Below, piece by piece: positions 1-5,383 of a stretch of 10,728 nt of DNA; position 1 is the first letter of the stretch; each line of letters opens with the position of its first letter. The stretch lies in assembly GCA_021802375.1 (NCBI GenBank), contig JAKAAL010000075.1, positions 1-10,728 of the forward strand. The letters run 5' to 3'. Below the pieces are notes generated by a model. It had not been told where the DNA came from and ran no database searches. It saw nothing but the letters and a program-made list of their open reading frames with translations. Both the position numbers and the translations under genes were made by a program. Origin of the DNA: Bacillota bacterium (GTDB lineage Bacteria; Bacillota_E; Sulfobacillia; Sulfobacillales; Sulfobacillaceae).

Positions 1-617
1 ACCCGGGCGGCACCTTCCTGGAATTGGCCTTGCTACAGGGGCGCCTCATGGATTTCTTGGACCGAGCGCGAGAACTTGGCTTCACGGGCATCGAGGTCTC
101 TGATGGCACCATTAACTTGGATCCGGAAACTCGCTACAATACCATTAAACTGGCCCGCGTCTATGGATTCGAGTTAGTTATCAGTGAGGTCGGTAAGAAA
201 GATCCTAGGGATACCGTGCCCGGTCTCTTACTATGGACCCAAGTGGAACAAGATTTAGAAGCGGGCGCCGATATCGTGATCGTGGAGGGCCGCGAAAGCG
301 GTCAAGGCGTGGTGATTTACGATGACCAAGGTGAAGTTCTCGAAGATGAGTTGGAGCAAATGGTGAGTCACCTTAGCGATTTGCATCGAGTCTTGTGGGA
401 AGCACCACGCAAGCATCAGCAACAAGAACTCATTATGAGGTTCGGCCCCAATGTCAATCTGGGTAACGTGGAACCGGGTGATGTGCTGGCCTTGGAAGCC
501 TTACGCGTGGGCTTGCGAGGAGATACCCTACGCCAGTACTATGTGAGTAGTGGTGTCCCGGATCCGATAAAGTGGCCGCCACCTTTGATTCTTAAGGGGG
601 GCGATTTTAGCGATTGA
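1..617 (+). CDS. comA: Phosphosulfolactate synthase ComA (5' partial)
   Basis: Catalyses addition of sulfite to phosphoenolpyruvate to give (2R)-phospho-3-sulfolactate, the first step towards sulfolactate (a spore solute in Bacillus) or coenzyme M (methanogens). The reading frame is open from base 3 and already encodes PGGTFLELA before any start codon, matching an internal segment of the family, so the true start is upstream of the window; the TTG at 24 is an internal Leu. Family hallmarks are visible: GFTGIEVSDGTI, SEVGKKDP (a conserved lysine pair in the active-site region), a GRESGQGVVIYD segment, and a C-terminal LGNVEPGDVLALEALRVGLR. About 204 residues are present, so only roughly 50 are missing compared with the usual 250-260. 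The stop is followed at once by comB, consistent with one transcript. The family assignment is firm; the physiological end product is inferred. Confidence 0.93.
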   Translation, partial: PGGTFLELALLQGRLMDFLDRARELGFTGIEVSDGTINLDPETRYNTIKLARVYGFELVISEVGKKDPRDTVPGLLLWTQVEQDLEAGADIVIVEGRESGQGVVIYDDQGEVLEDELEQMVSHLSDLHRVLWEAPRKHQQQELIMRFGPNVNLGNVEPGDVLALEALRVGLRGDTLRQYYVSSGVPDPIKWPPPLILKGGDFSD

Positions 618-618
618 T

Positions 619-1311
619 GTGGCGTTTCGTTGGGAGGATGCCCGGGAGCGGGCTCGGAACCATGCGGTCTTGGTCATTGACACGCTACGGGCCACGACGA
701 CCATTGTAGGCTTATTGCAAAAAGGGGCTTCGCGTGTGTTGGCGTGTCCGACCGTGGAGGACGCGTTCCGACACCGCGTCGTCTGGCCGGACGCGGTCCT
801 AGGCGGAGAACGCAACAACCGTGCTCCTAAAGGATTTGACGCCGGGAATTCTATTTTTGAGTATTCCGAGGCCATGCTCGCGGGACGTTCCGTGATTTTT
901 ACCACCACCAACGGAACACAGGCGATCGAAGCCGTGGCCAAAACGGCTTCGTGGGTCGGGTTGGCGTGCCTTCGTAACCGAGAAATGGCGGGGATCTTCC
1001 AACAGCGTCAATCCGATGAGGGCCTCCTGGTATGTGCGGGGACCGCGGGGGCTGTCTCCTGGGAAGACACAATCACCGCAGGCGCCGTGGTCGATACCTG
1101 GCCCCCTCATACCTGGACCGACGGGGCACGCTTGGCCTGGACCGCATTCAATCAGCATCGGGACGATCTTTTGGTCGGAATCTTGGCATCGAGTCACGCA
1201 CGAGTTCTCGAAGAATCCGGGATGGGGCGCGACATTGAATACGCCGCAGAACTAGATGCGAGCCAGGTCATGCCGGTGCGCGACACCAAGGGTTGGTTTG
1301 TAGCGAAATAG
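619..1311 (+). CDS. comB: 2-phosphosulfolactate phosphatase ComB
   Basis: Dephosphorylates 2-phospho-3-sulfolactate to (R)-3-sulfolactate, the step after ComA; a Mg-dependent cytosolic enzyme of the ComB family. Visible hallmarks are VLVIDTLRATTTIV near residue 20, GERNNRAPKGFDAGNS around residue 60, and FTTTNGTQAI around residue 95. The 230 residues match the usual length of about 235. The start is uncertain. GTG at 619 is the only conventional choice, but it lies 17 bases after the G-rich Shine-Dalgarno (AAGGGGGG, 594-601) and would cut the conserved first strand, since the in-frame upstream codons read I-L-A-I-D-V and the family usually begins close to an IDV motif. ATT at 613 or 604 are alternatives, each with imperfect spacing (11 or 2 bases). 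The gene directly follows comA and ends before a strong terminator, so comA-comB looks like the end of an operon. Confidence 0.92.
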   Translation: MAFRWEDARERARNHAVLVIDTLRATTTIVGLLQKGASRVLACPTVEDAFRHRVVWPDAVLGGERNNRAPKGFDAGNSIFEYSEAMLAGRSVIFTTTNGTQAIEAVAKTASWVGLACLRNREMAGIFQQRQSDEGLLVCAGTAGAVSWEDTITAGAVVDTWPPHTWTDGARLAWTAFNQHRDDLLVGILASSHARVLEESGMGRDIEYAAELDASQVMPVRDTKGWFVAK

Positions 1312-1331
1312 GCGTTAAAGCACCGAGACAG

Positions 1332-1359
1332 GGCCGACCCCTTGGGGGTCGGTCTTTTT
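1332..1359 (+). terminator. Intrinsic terminator after comB
   Basis: A perfect 8-bp stem pairs CCGACCCC (1334-1341) with GGGGTCGG (1345-1352) around a 3-base loop. It is extended outward by a G-U pair and a G-C pair (1332/1354) and followed by five Ts at 1355-1359. It lies 20 bases after the comB stop and has the standard form of a Rho-independent terminator. Confidence 0.9.
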
Positions 1360-1413
1360 ATGGCCTGGCCTTCATAAGTATTCCCGTCGGGACCAAGGAC
1401 AGCGGAGGATGTC

Positions 1414-1884
1414 ATGCTAAACAACGCCACGATTGGGCTCTTGGTATTGCTACTCTTGGGTATTTGGGCGCGTTCCAACCTAGTGGCCGCGGCGGCGGCC
1501 ATTTTACTCGTCATCCGATTCGCGCGCTTGTCCTTTTTATTCCCAGTACTAGAGAGGCGCGGGGTAGAACTCGGGCTCTTATTTCTCACGCTCGCGATGC
1601 TCGTGCCATTCGCGTTGGGCAAGGTCACGCTCCGCGATATCTCCAAAGGACTTTTGACGGTGCCTGGAATGCTCGCGGTGCTCGGTGGAGCGCTGGCCAC
1701 CCATTTGAACGGACGAGGGCTTCACCTCTTGGCGGACAACAGCTACCTCATGATTAGTCTCATCGTCGGCTCGATCCTCGGGATCGTGGTGTGGGGTGGT
1801 ATCCCAGTGGGCCCACTCATGGCAGCGGGCGTTACCTACTTAATGCTTCAAGTCATTGATCTCGTAGGACGCTATTTTCATTAA
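1414..1884 (+). CDS. UPF0756 / DUF441 membrane protein (YeaL/YtwI family)
   Basis: A 156-residue integral membrane protein of unknown function. It resembles the UPF0756 family (E. coli YeaL, B. subtilis YtwI) along its full length and matches the usual size of about 150. Family features seen are an early FPVLERRGVELGL segment, a central LGGALATHLNGRGLHLL segment (the 'GGRG' region), a GSILGIVVWGGIPVGPLMAAG stretch with the conserved G-x-P-V-G-P-L-x-A-A-G, and about four to five hydrophobic segments with short loops. The ATG at 1414 has a good Shine-Dalgarno (GGAGGA, 1404-1409). It follows the comB terminator and lies 19 bases before the yqhV-like gene, so it probably heads a new operon, although I could not identify a convincing promoter in 1360-1400. 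Function cannot be inferred beyond membrane location. Confidence 0.88.
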   Translation: MLNNATIGLLVLLLLGIWARSNLVAAAAAILLVIRFARLSFLFPVLERRGVELGLLFLTLAMLVPFALGKVTLRDISKGLLTVPGMLAVLGGALATHLNGRGLHLLADNSYLMISLIVGSILGIVVWGGIPVGPLMAAGVTYLMLQVIDLVGRYFH

Positions 1885-1903
1885 TGCAAAAGGGGGGCTA
1901 AAC

Positions 1904-2173
1904 ATGTCGAGTGATCTGTACTTACGCGGGATGGTGGTCATCCGGTTCCTGTCCGCGATGGTAGAGCTAACCGGAGCGTTTTTGATGTGGCGATTTAATC
2001 GCATCGACACGGCGGTGCGTATCAATAGTTTTTTGGGACTAGTGGGTCCGATTATTCTAACGACCACCATGTTGCTGGGCGTTGCGGGTATGGCGGCCAC
2101 TAAGGTTCCTCTATCAAAAATCTTATGGATCGGAGGTGGAGTGGCCCTGATTCTTTGGGGCACCACCCGGTGA
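1904..2173 (+). CDS. yqhV: YqhV-family (DUF2619) small membrane protein
   Basis: An 89-residue, three-helix membrane protein of unknown function. The sequence carries the DUF2619 pattern: an N-terminal RFLSAMVELTGAFLMWRFN segment (residues about 14-32), then the motif R-I-N-S-F-L-G-L-V-G-P-I-I-L, and a final hydrophobic segment ending in LILWGTTR. B. subtilis YqhV has the same length and layout, and there the gene lies just upstream of the spoIIIA sporulation operon. Here no spoIIIA genes are adjacent; the gene sits instead between a UPF0756 protein and a polysaccharide deacetylase. The ATG start is supported by a strong Shine-Dalgarno (AAAGGGGGG, 1889-1897) six bases upstream. The stop TGA overlaps the likely GTG start of the deacetylase, implying translational coupling. 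Confidence 0.8.
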   Translation: MSSDLYLRGMVVIRFLSAMVELTGAFLMWRFNRIDTAVRINSFLGLVGPIILTTTMLLGVAGMAATKVPLSKILWIGGGVALILWGTTR

Positions 2174-2919
2174 CTGGATTTTGGGCAATTTCGTTAAGAG
2201 GCTGGCGTCGGCGCTGGAGGCTTGGTATGGCTTTCTTGTTGCTGTTACTATTCTTGCCAGCTGAAATTCGCCCGACGCCCTCGCATCCAGATCACCAGCG
2301 GTCAGGCGTGACCTATGCCGTGAGAACTTCAAGGCGCGTGGTGGCATTGACGTTCAATGACGGTCCAAGTCCTTGGACGCCTCGGTTTCTCGCCATATTA
2401 GAGGCGTTTAGGGATCCGGCCACCTTTTTCGTATTGGGTACCCAGGTCGCGCAATATCCTGACATCGTGCGCCAGGAAATCTGGTTAGGAATGGAAGTCG
2501 GGAATCACACCTTCGGGCATATTAATCTTGCCCAACACTCATTCGCTCACGACTACCGCGACTTGGCAGAGACTAATCGCCTGGTAGCCGAAGTTACCGG
2601 AAGTACGCCGACGGTGATGCGTCCACCGTACGGCGCATACAACGCTTCGTCATTACGCGCGGCGTCTTTGGCCGGCTTACGCGTTATTTTATGGTCGGCG
2701 ACCGAAAACTCAGGGAATTGGAAGAATCCAGGGGTGGCGAGCATCGTGGCTCGGGTCATGCGTCATCTGGCGCCGGGAGACATCATATTGTTTCATGATG
2801 CAGGATCCCACTTAGGAAGCACCTTAAGAGCTTTGCCTGTGATTTTAAAAGATTTGCGTGCTCTCGGATATCGCTGCGTGACGGTGTCCGAGTTGCTAAA
2901 GGTGCAATATGGGAATTGA
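2170..2919 (+). CDS. NodB-type polysaccharide deacetylase, catalytic base Asp replaced by Asn
   Basis: Carbohydrate esterase 4-like protein, expected to act on peptidoglycan or other N-acetylated polysaccharide outside the membrane. I chose GTG at 2170 (249 residues; GTGA overlap with the previous stop) because it gives a proper leader: arginine-rich (RGWRRRWR, residues 10-17), then a hydrophobic run (residues 18-31). An ATG at 2125 would overlap yqhV by 49 bases. NodB motifs in order: TFNDGP (residues 61-66; the usual TFDDGP with the first Asp, the catalytic base, as Asn63; metal-binding Asp64 kept), HTFGH (His113 and His117, metal ligands), RPPYG (151-155), a motif-4 region ending N183-W184 where families usually have Asp-Trp, and PGDIILFHD (His209). 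The fold and metal site look intact, but activity is doubtful. The cell-wall role is inferred. It could be a modified deacetylase, a binding protein or an inactive paralogue. Confidence 0.88.
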   Translation: MTGFWAISLRGWRRRWRLGMAFLLLLLFLPAEIRPTPSHPDHQRSGVTYAVRTSRRVVALTFNDGPSPWTPRFLAILEAFRDPATFFVLGTQVAQYPDIVRQEIWLGMEVGNHTFGHINLAQHSFAHDYRDLAETNRLVAEVTGSTPTVMRPPYGAYNASSLRAASLAGLRVILWSATENSGNWKNPGVASIVARVMRHLAPGDIILFHDAGSHLGSTLRALPVILKDLRALGYRCVTVSELLKVQYGN

Positions 2920-2922
2920 CAA

Positions 2923-2931
2923 TGGTATACT
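2923..2931 (+). promoter_or_regulatory. Extended -10 promoter candidate for rsmD-coaD
   Basis: TGGTATACT fits an extended -10 element (TGn plus TATAAT with one mismatch). It lies 45 bases before the rsmD start and just after the deacetylase stop. No good -35 is found 17 bases upstream. A TTGACA at 2916-2921 is too close (4-base spacer) to serve this -10. Transcription would start near 2938. Confidence 0.5.
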
Positions 2932-2975
2932 GACCACAATGGTGACCGCGAAACCAACCGCTGGAGGGCTAAGCC

Positions 2976-3536
2976 ATTCGCATCGTGGGAGGACAAGCTT
3001 CGGGCCGGCGCTTATTAGCGCCGAAAAGTCAAAAAACGCGTCCGACCGGAGAGCCGGTTCGAGAAGCTATCTTTAACATGCTCGCTCCGCGGGTTATGGG
3101 GGCGTCCGTGCTCGACCTATATGCCGGCAGTGGGGCTTTAGGACTAGAGGCATTGTCCAGAGGAGCAGATCGGGCGATTTTGGTCGATAACGATCACGAG
3201 GCGGTGCGCACCATTGATCATAATCTCCGAGAACTCGGCTACCAACAGCGTGCCCTGGTCAAAAGAATGCGGGCCGAGCGTTTTGTAAACCTCGCCATCA
3301 CGGCGGGATGGTGCTTTGGGGTCATATTTTGTGATCCCCCGTGGGCCGTGGGTCTCTCCGTGGAGGTACGGGATAATCTCCACCATATTTTAGACCCCGA
3401 CGGTCTCATTTTGGTCGAGCACCAAAAGGCGGATCCACCTCCCGTATTGGACCAGCTAGCACCGATGCGAGACCGTGCGTGGGGCGACACGCGGGTCACC
3501 TGGTACCAGGTGCCTGTGAAAGGAGGCCGACCTTGA
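2976..3536 (+). CDS. rsmD: 16S rRNA (guanine-966-N2)-methyltransferase RsmD, probable ATT start
   Basis: Methylates G966 of 16S rRNA in the small subunit using S-adenosylmethionine; B. subtilis YlbH. Features: GRRLLAPKSQKTRPT near the N-terminus, VREAIFNML, SAM-binding motif I DLYAGSGALGLEAL (residues 47-60), an acidic motif II (LVDND), and catalytic DPPW (residues 120-123; DPPY in most members). The 186 residues match the family size. Start choice: the usual beginning M-R-[IV]-[IV]-x-G-x-x-x-G-R-R-L is reproduced exactly as I-R-I-V-G-G-Q-A-S-G-R-R-L if translation begins at ATT 2976, eight bases after a GGAGG (2963-2967). The GTG at 2985 would remove the conserved first residues and place the start 17 bases from the ribosome binding site. 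The stop overlaps the coaD start (TTGA), as in the conserved rsmD-coaD pair. Confidence 0.93.
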   Translation: MRIVGGQASGRRLLAPKSQKTRPTGEPVREAIFNMLAPRVMGASVLDLYAGSGALGLEALSRGADRAILVDNDHEAVRTIDHNLRELGYQQRALVKRMRAERFVNLAITAGWCFGVIFCDPPWAVGLSVEVRDNLHHILDPDGLILVEHQKADPPPVLDQLAPMRDRAWGDTRVTWYQVPVKGGRP

Positions 3537-4057
3537 AATCGCTACGAGCACTCTACCCGGGGTCATTTGACCCGATTCATAACGGTCATCTCGATGTGAT
3601 TGAGCGAGCGGCCAGAATTTACGGTGGGCTAACGGTAACCGTGTTTGTGAATTCCTCCAAGACCCCGTTGTTTGACGTCGAAGAACGCGTCCACCTGGTA
3701 TACGAGGCGACTCGGCATCTTCAGGGAATCGTGGTGGAACAAAGTCGGGACCTTTTGGTGCGCTACGCAGAGAGTCGCGGGATTGATGTGATCATTAGGG
3801 GTTTACGCGCGGTGCTCGATTTTGATTATGAATTTCAAATTGCGTTGATGAATCGAAAAATGGCCCCTGGTATTGAAACCATTTTTATGCTAACCAGTGA
3901 ACATCACGCATATTTGAGCTCGACCCTAATTAAAGAGTTGGCCCGGTACGGGGCCGATGTAAAAGGCTTGGCGCCCGAACCCGTGGTCCAAGCCCTGACA
4001 CAAAAATTTTTGCAGACTAAGGGAGATTATCATGACCAACCAGCCTCTGAGCTCTGA
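3533..4057 (+). CDS. coaD: Phosphopantetheine adenylyltransferase CoaD
   Basis: Transfers AMP from ATP to 4'-phosphopantetheine, forming dephospho-CoA, the penultimate step of CoA synthesis; a cytosolic, usually hexameric, nucleotidyltransferase. Motifs: YPGSFDPIHNGH (residues 8-19, containing the nucleotide-binding H-x-G-H), an IIRGLRAVLDFDYE segment near residue 85, and the C-terminal YLSSTLIKELA with the S-S-T-x-I-K-E signature. At 174 residues it is slightly longer than the usual 160-165. The start is TTG at 3533: it lies six bases after a near-perfect AAAGGAGG (3519-3526), overlaps the rsmD stop as TTGA, and gives the typical short N-terminus just before the YPGSFDP strand. A longer reading frame upstream lies within rsmD and lacks a good ribosome binding site. 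The gene overlaps the following gene by 26 bases. B. subtilis counterpart: YlbI. Confidence 0.97.
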   Translation: MKSLRALYPGSFDPIHNGHLDVIERAARIYGGLTVTVFVNSSKTPLFDVEERVHLVYEATRHLQGIVVEQSRDLLVRYAESRGIDVIIRGLRAVLDFDYEFQIALMNRKMAPGIETIFMLTSEHHAYLSSTLIKELARYGADVKGLAPEPVVQALTQKFLQTKGDYHDQPASEL

Positions 4058-4502
4058 TTTAGCCGTGCTTTTGGATCATGTGGACAACTTGATTATCGAG
4101 GCGCCGCGGTTGCTCTGGACCGGCAGAATCCTAGTGGATAGCAACGAACTCGCCACCTTACTGAGTCAAATCCGACACGCGCTACCCGAAGAAGTGCGCC
4201 AGGCCCAATGGGTCATCGCTGAGCGCGATCGCGTGCTTCAGGAGGCGGCGGATCAGGCAGAGGCGATGAAGCTGGAAGCCGAGGCGTCTGTGCTCCGTCA
4301 AGCGGAATCGTCCGAGGTGGTGCAAAGGGCCAGGGACCGAGCCCTGGAATTAACCGAACAAGCGCGGCAAGCCGCTCGAGAAATCCATCAAGGTGCACGC
4401 ACCTATGCAGACGATGTTCTGGCTCGGCTAGAATCGGAAGTGCACCAGGTGCTGGAGGATCTGAAGGCTAACCGGGCGGAGTTGCGGAACGAAAAGGCCT
4501 AA
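4032..4502 (+). CDS. Coiled-coil protein resembling SepIVA / DivIVA-like cell-division factor
   Basis: A soluble 156-residue protein, strongly charged and helical. Residues about 10-70 form a compact region: an N-terminal LLDHVDNLIIEAPRL helix, then a V-D-x-N-E-L-A-x-L-L segment, and LPEEVRQAQWVIAERDRVL. Residues about 65-155 are an Ala/Glu/Arg/Gln-rich continuous coiled coil. From memory, the order (LxELxxxIEEA, small turn, LLxxIRxALPxExxxAxxVLxxRDxxLxxA, coiled coil) matches mycobacterial SepIVA (Rv2927c), a septum-associated DivIVA-like protein, and unnamed clostridial proteins encoded near coaD. Automatic annotation might call it an ATP synthase subunit B/H-like protein because of the coiled coil; I do not think it is one, since it has no membrane anchor. 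The ATG at 4032 lies inside coaD with a GGGAG Shine-Dalgarno (4021-4025), so translation is probably coupled to coaD. The tail overlaps ylbJ on the other strand by 75 bases. Confidence 0.7.
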   Translation: MTNQPLSSDLAVLLDHVDNLIIEAPRLLWTGRILVDSNELATLLSQIRHALPEEVRQAQWVIAERDRVLQEAADQAEAMKLEAEASVLRQAESSEVVQRARDRALELTEQARQAAREIHQGARTYADDVLARLESEVHQVLEDLKANRAELRNEKA

Positions 4503-5261
4503 CGCCACACCCAATATGATGGCCCACAGCATCTGGGTGACGCGGAGTCGCAACACATGTGGCCATGATAGTCCGCGATAATGGGCATATAGTAGGAGAG
4601 GAACAAGCGAGACCATGCCATTAAAAGCCAAAGCCCCTAAGCCGATGGGCGTCGCGACTTGCGGTGAGGTGGTCGGTTCCATCCAGAGTTGGTATAGCCA
4701 GTGGGCCCAAGTATTTTGCATCAGCCGAGCCACAATTAACTCGGCTAAGAGGATTGTGGCCCAATTCATGGCGTCCAGGCTTGCCGTCCTTAACCTTGGC
4801 GGTCGCGCCTGAATGGGTTTGATATACGTCGGTAGGGAACCATTCATCAACCAGGCGGCTCCTAACAAGGCAGCATTTACCCAAAGGCCAATCCACAGAT
4901 GGCTAAAAAGCCAAGGGTTATATAAATTGGCCCAGGTCAACGAACGGTACGTAACTTTGGGCGTGGCATCGTGGATAGACTGGTCCAGGATGCGGGTAGA
5001 ACCCACGATGGGCCAAGAGGCGAAGCTTCGTATCATGCCGGCACTGCGGCCGCGGAGCCCAAGACTATTGATGATAAGCTCCGAGGCGACGAGAGCCGGG
5101 AATACCGTGGGTACCACGTGGGTCCACCATTGGTGTAAGATGGCCGGGAATAGGCGCTCGAGCTGGGGCGCGGAACCGTAAACCGCGAAGGCGCCCCAGA
5201 CGATGCCCAGCAATACGAGAGACCACGCGACATACCATTTTGTTTCTGGGTGAGGATGCAT
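4428..5261 (-). CDS. ylbJ: YlbJ-like sporulation membrane protein (short, inverted)
   Basis: A 277-residue polytopic membrane protein with about six hydrophobic segments (residues about 10-30, 48-68, 118-140, 165-185, 203-227, 240-262). Two segments resemble YlbJ / nucleoside-recognition 'gate' proteins: WWTHVVPTVFPALVASELII (residues 45-64; YlbJ has WW..V.PS..PF....EL) and a W-P-I-V-G-S-T-R segment followed by an A-N-L-Y-N-P-W-L-F segment, equivalent to the G-Y-P-x-G-A-K and S-N-P-L-F-I motifs. The position between coaD and ylbK supports the call. It is shorter than B. subtilis YlbJ (about 408 residues), with weakened motifs, and is on the opposite strand. The ATG has a GGAGGC Shine-Dalgarno (minus strand, 5268-5273). 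In B. subtilis ylbJ is expressed in the mother cell and needed for efficient sporulation; the substrate, if any, is unknown. Assignment is moderate. Confidence 0.65.
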   Translation of the reverse strand: MHPHPETKWYVAWSLVLLGIVWGAFAVYGSAPQLERLFPAILHQWWTHVVPTVFPALVASELIINSLGLRGRSAGMIRSFASWPIVGSTRILDQSIHDATPKVTYRSLTWANLYNPWLFSHLWIGLWVNAALLGAAWLMNGSLPTYIKPIQARPPRLRTASLDAMNWATILLAELIVARLMQNTWAHWLYQLWMEPTTSPQVATPIGLGALAFNGMVSLVPLLLYAHYRGLSWPHVLRLRVTQMLWAIILGVALGLFVPQLRPVSLQILQHLVHFRF

Positions 5262-5291
5262 GAATACGCCTCCGACGGCTGAGGTCTCCTA

Positions 5292-5300
5292 TAAGATATG
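5292..5300 (-). promoter_or_regulatory. Possible sporulation-type -10 for ylbJ
   Basis: On the minus strand this reads CATATCTTA, which fits the CATAnnnTA -10 pattern of mother-cell sigma-K and partly that of sigma-E. It lies 30 bases before the ylbJ ATG, leaving a short leader carrying the Shine-Dalgarno. I see no matching -35 (no AC at 16-17 bases, no KMATATT at 14 bases), so this is position plus one element only. Confidence 0.3.
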
Positions 5301-5354
5301 CCAGAAAAGGATGAAGAGGACAGATCATGGACATGAACCTCAAGGCGCAACATA

Positions 5355-5360
5355 TATACT
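5355..5360 (+). promoter_or_regulatory. Weak -10 candidate for the ylbK operon
   Basis: TATACT lies 23 bases before the ylbK ATG within the A+T-richer divergent region. The sequence 17 bases upstream (CATGAA, 5332-5337) is a poor -35, and no TG extension is present. The divergent arrangement requires a plus-strand promoter somewhere in 5262-5370, and this is the best candidate. Confidence 0.35.
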
Positions 5361-5383
5361 GAAAGGAACCTGGAGGTTGGATT

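Noticed and set aside
528..1197. Antisense open frames of about 135 codons opposite comB.
   Set aside because: comB is an unambiguous family match; the antisense products show no recognisable motifs and no ribosome binding sites that stand out.
2125..2169. ATG 2125 as the deacetylase start.
   Set aside because: It would overlap yqhV by 49 bases and place extra residues before the signal-like leader; GTG 2170 fits the GTGA overlap and the leader better.
2916..2931. TTGACA and TATACT as a standard -35/-10 pair.
   Set aside because: The spacer is only 4 bases; I keep the -10 as an extended element without this -35.
3479..3532. Longer coaD beginning at 3479 inside rsmD.
   Set aside because: The conserved protein begins just before YPGSFDP, and TTG 3533 has a near-perfect Shine-Dalgarno at six bases.
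4442..4452. Palindrome GCACC-A-GGTGC near the convergent gene ends as a bidirectional terminator.
   Set aside because: The single-base loop is too small and no T tract follows on either strand; it lies in coding sequence of both genes.
4615..5181. Plus-strand open frames opposite ylbJ.
   Set aside because: They lack family resemblance, whereas the minus-strand product has regular membrane helices, YlbJ motifs and a good Shine-Dalgarno.
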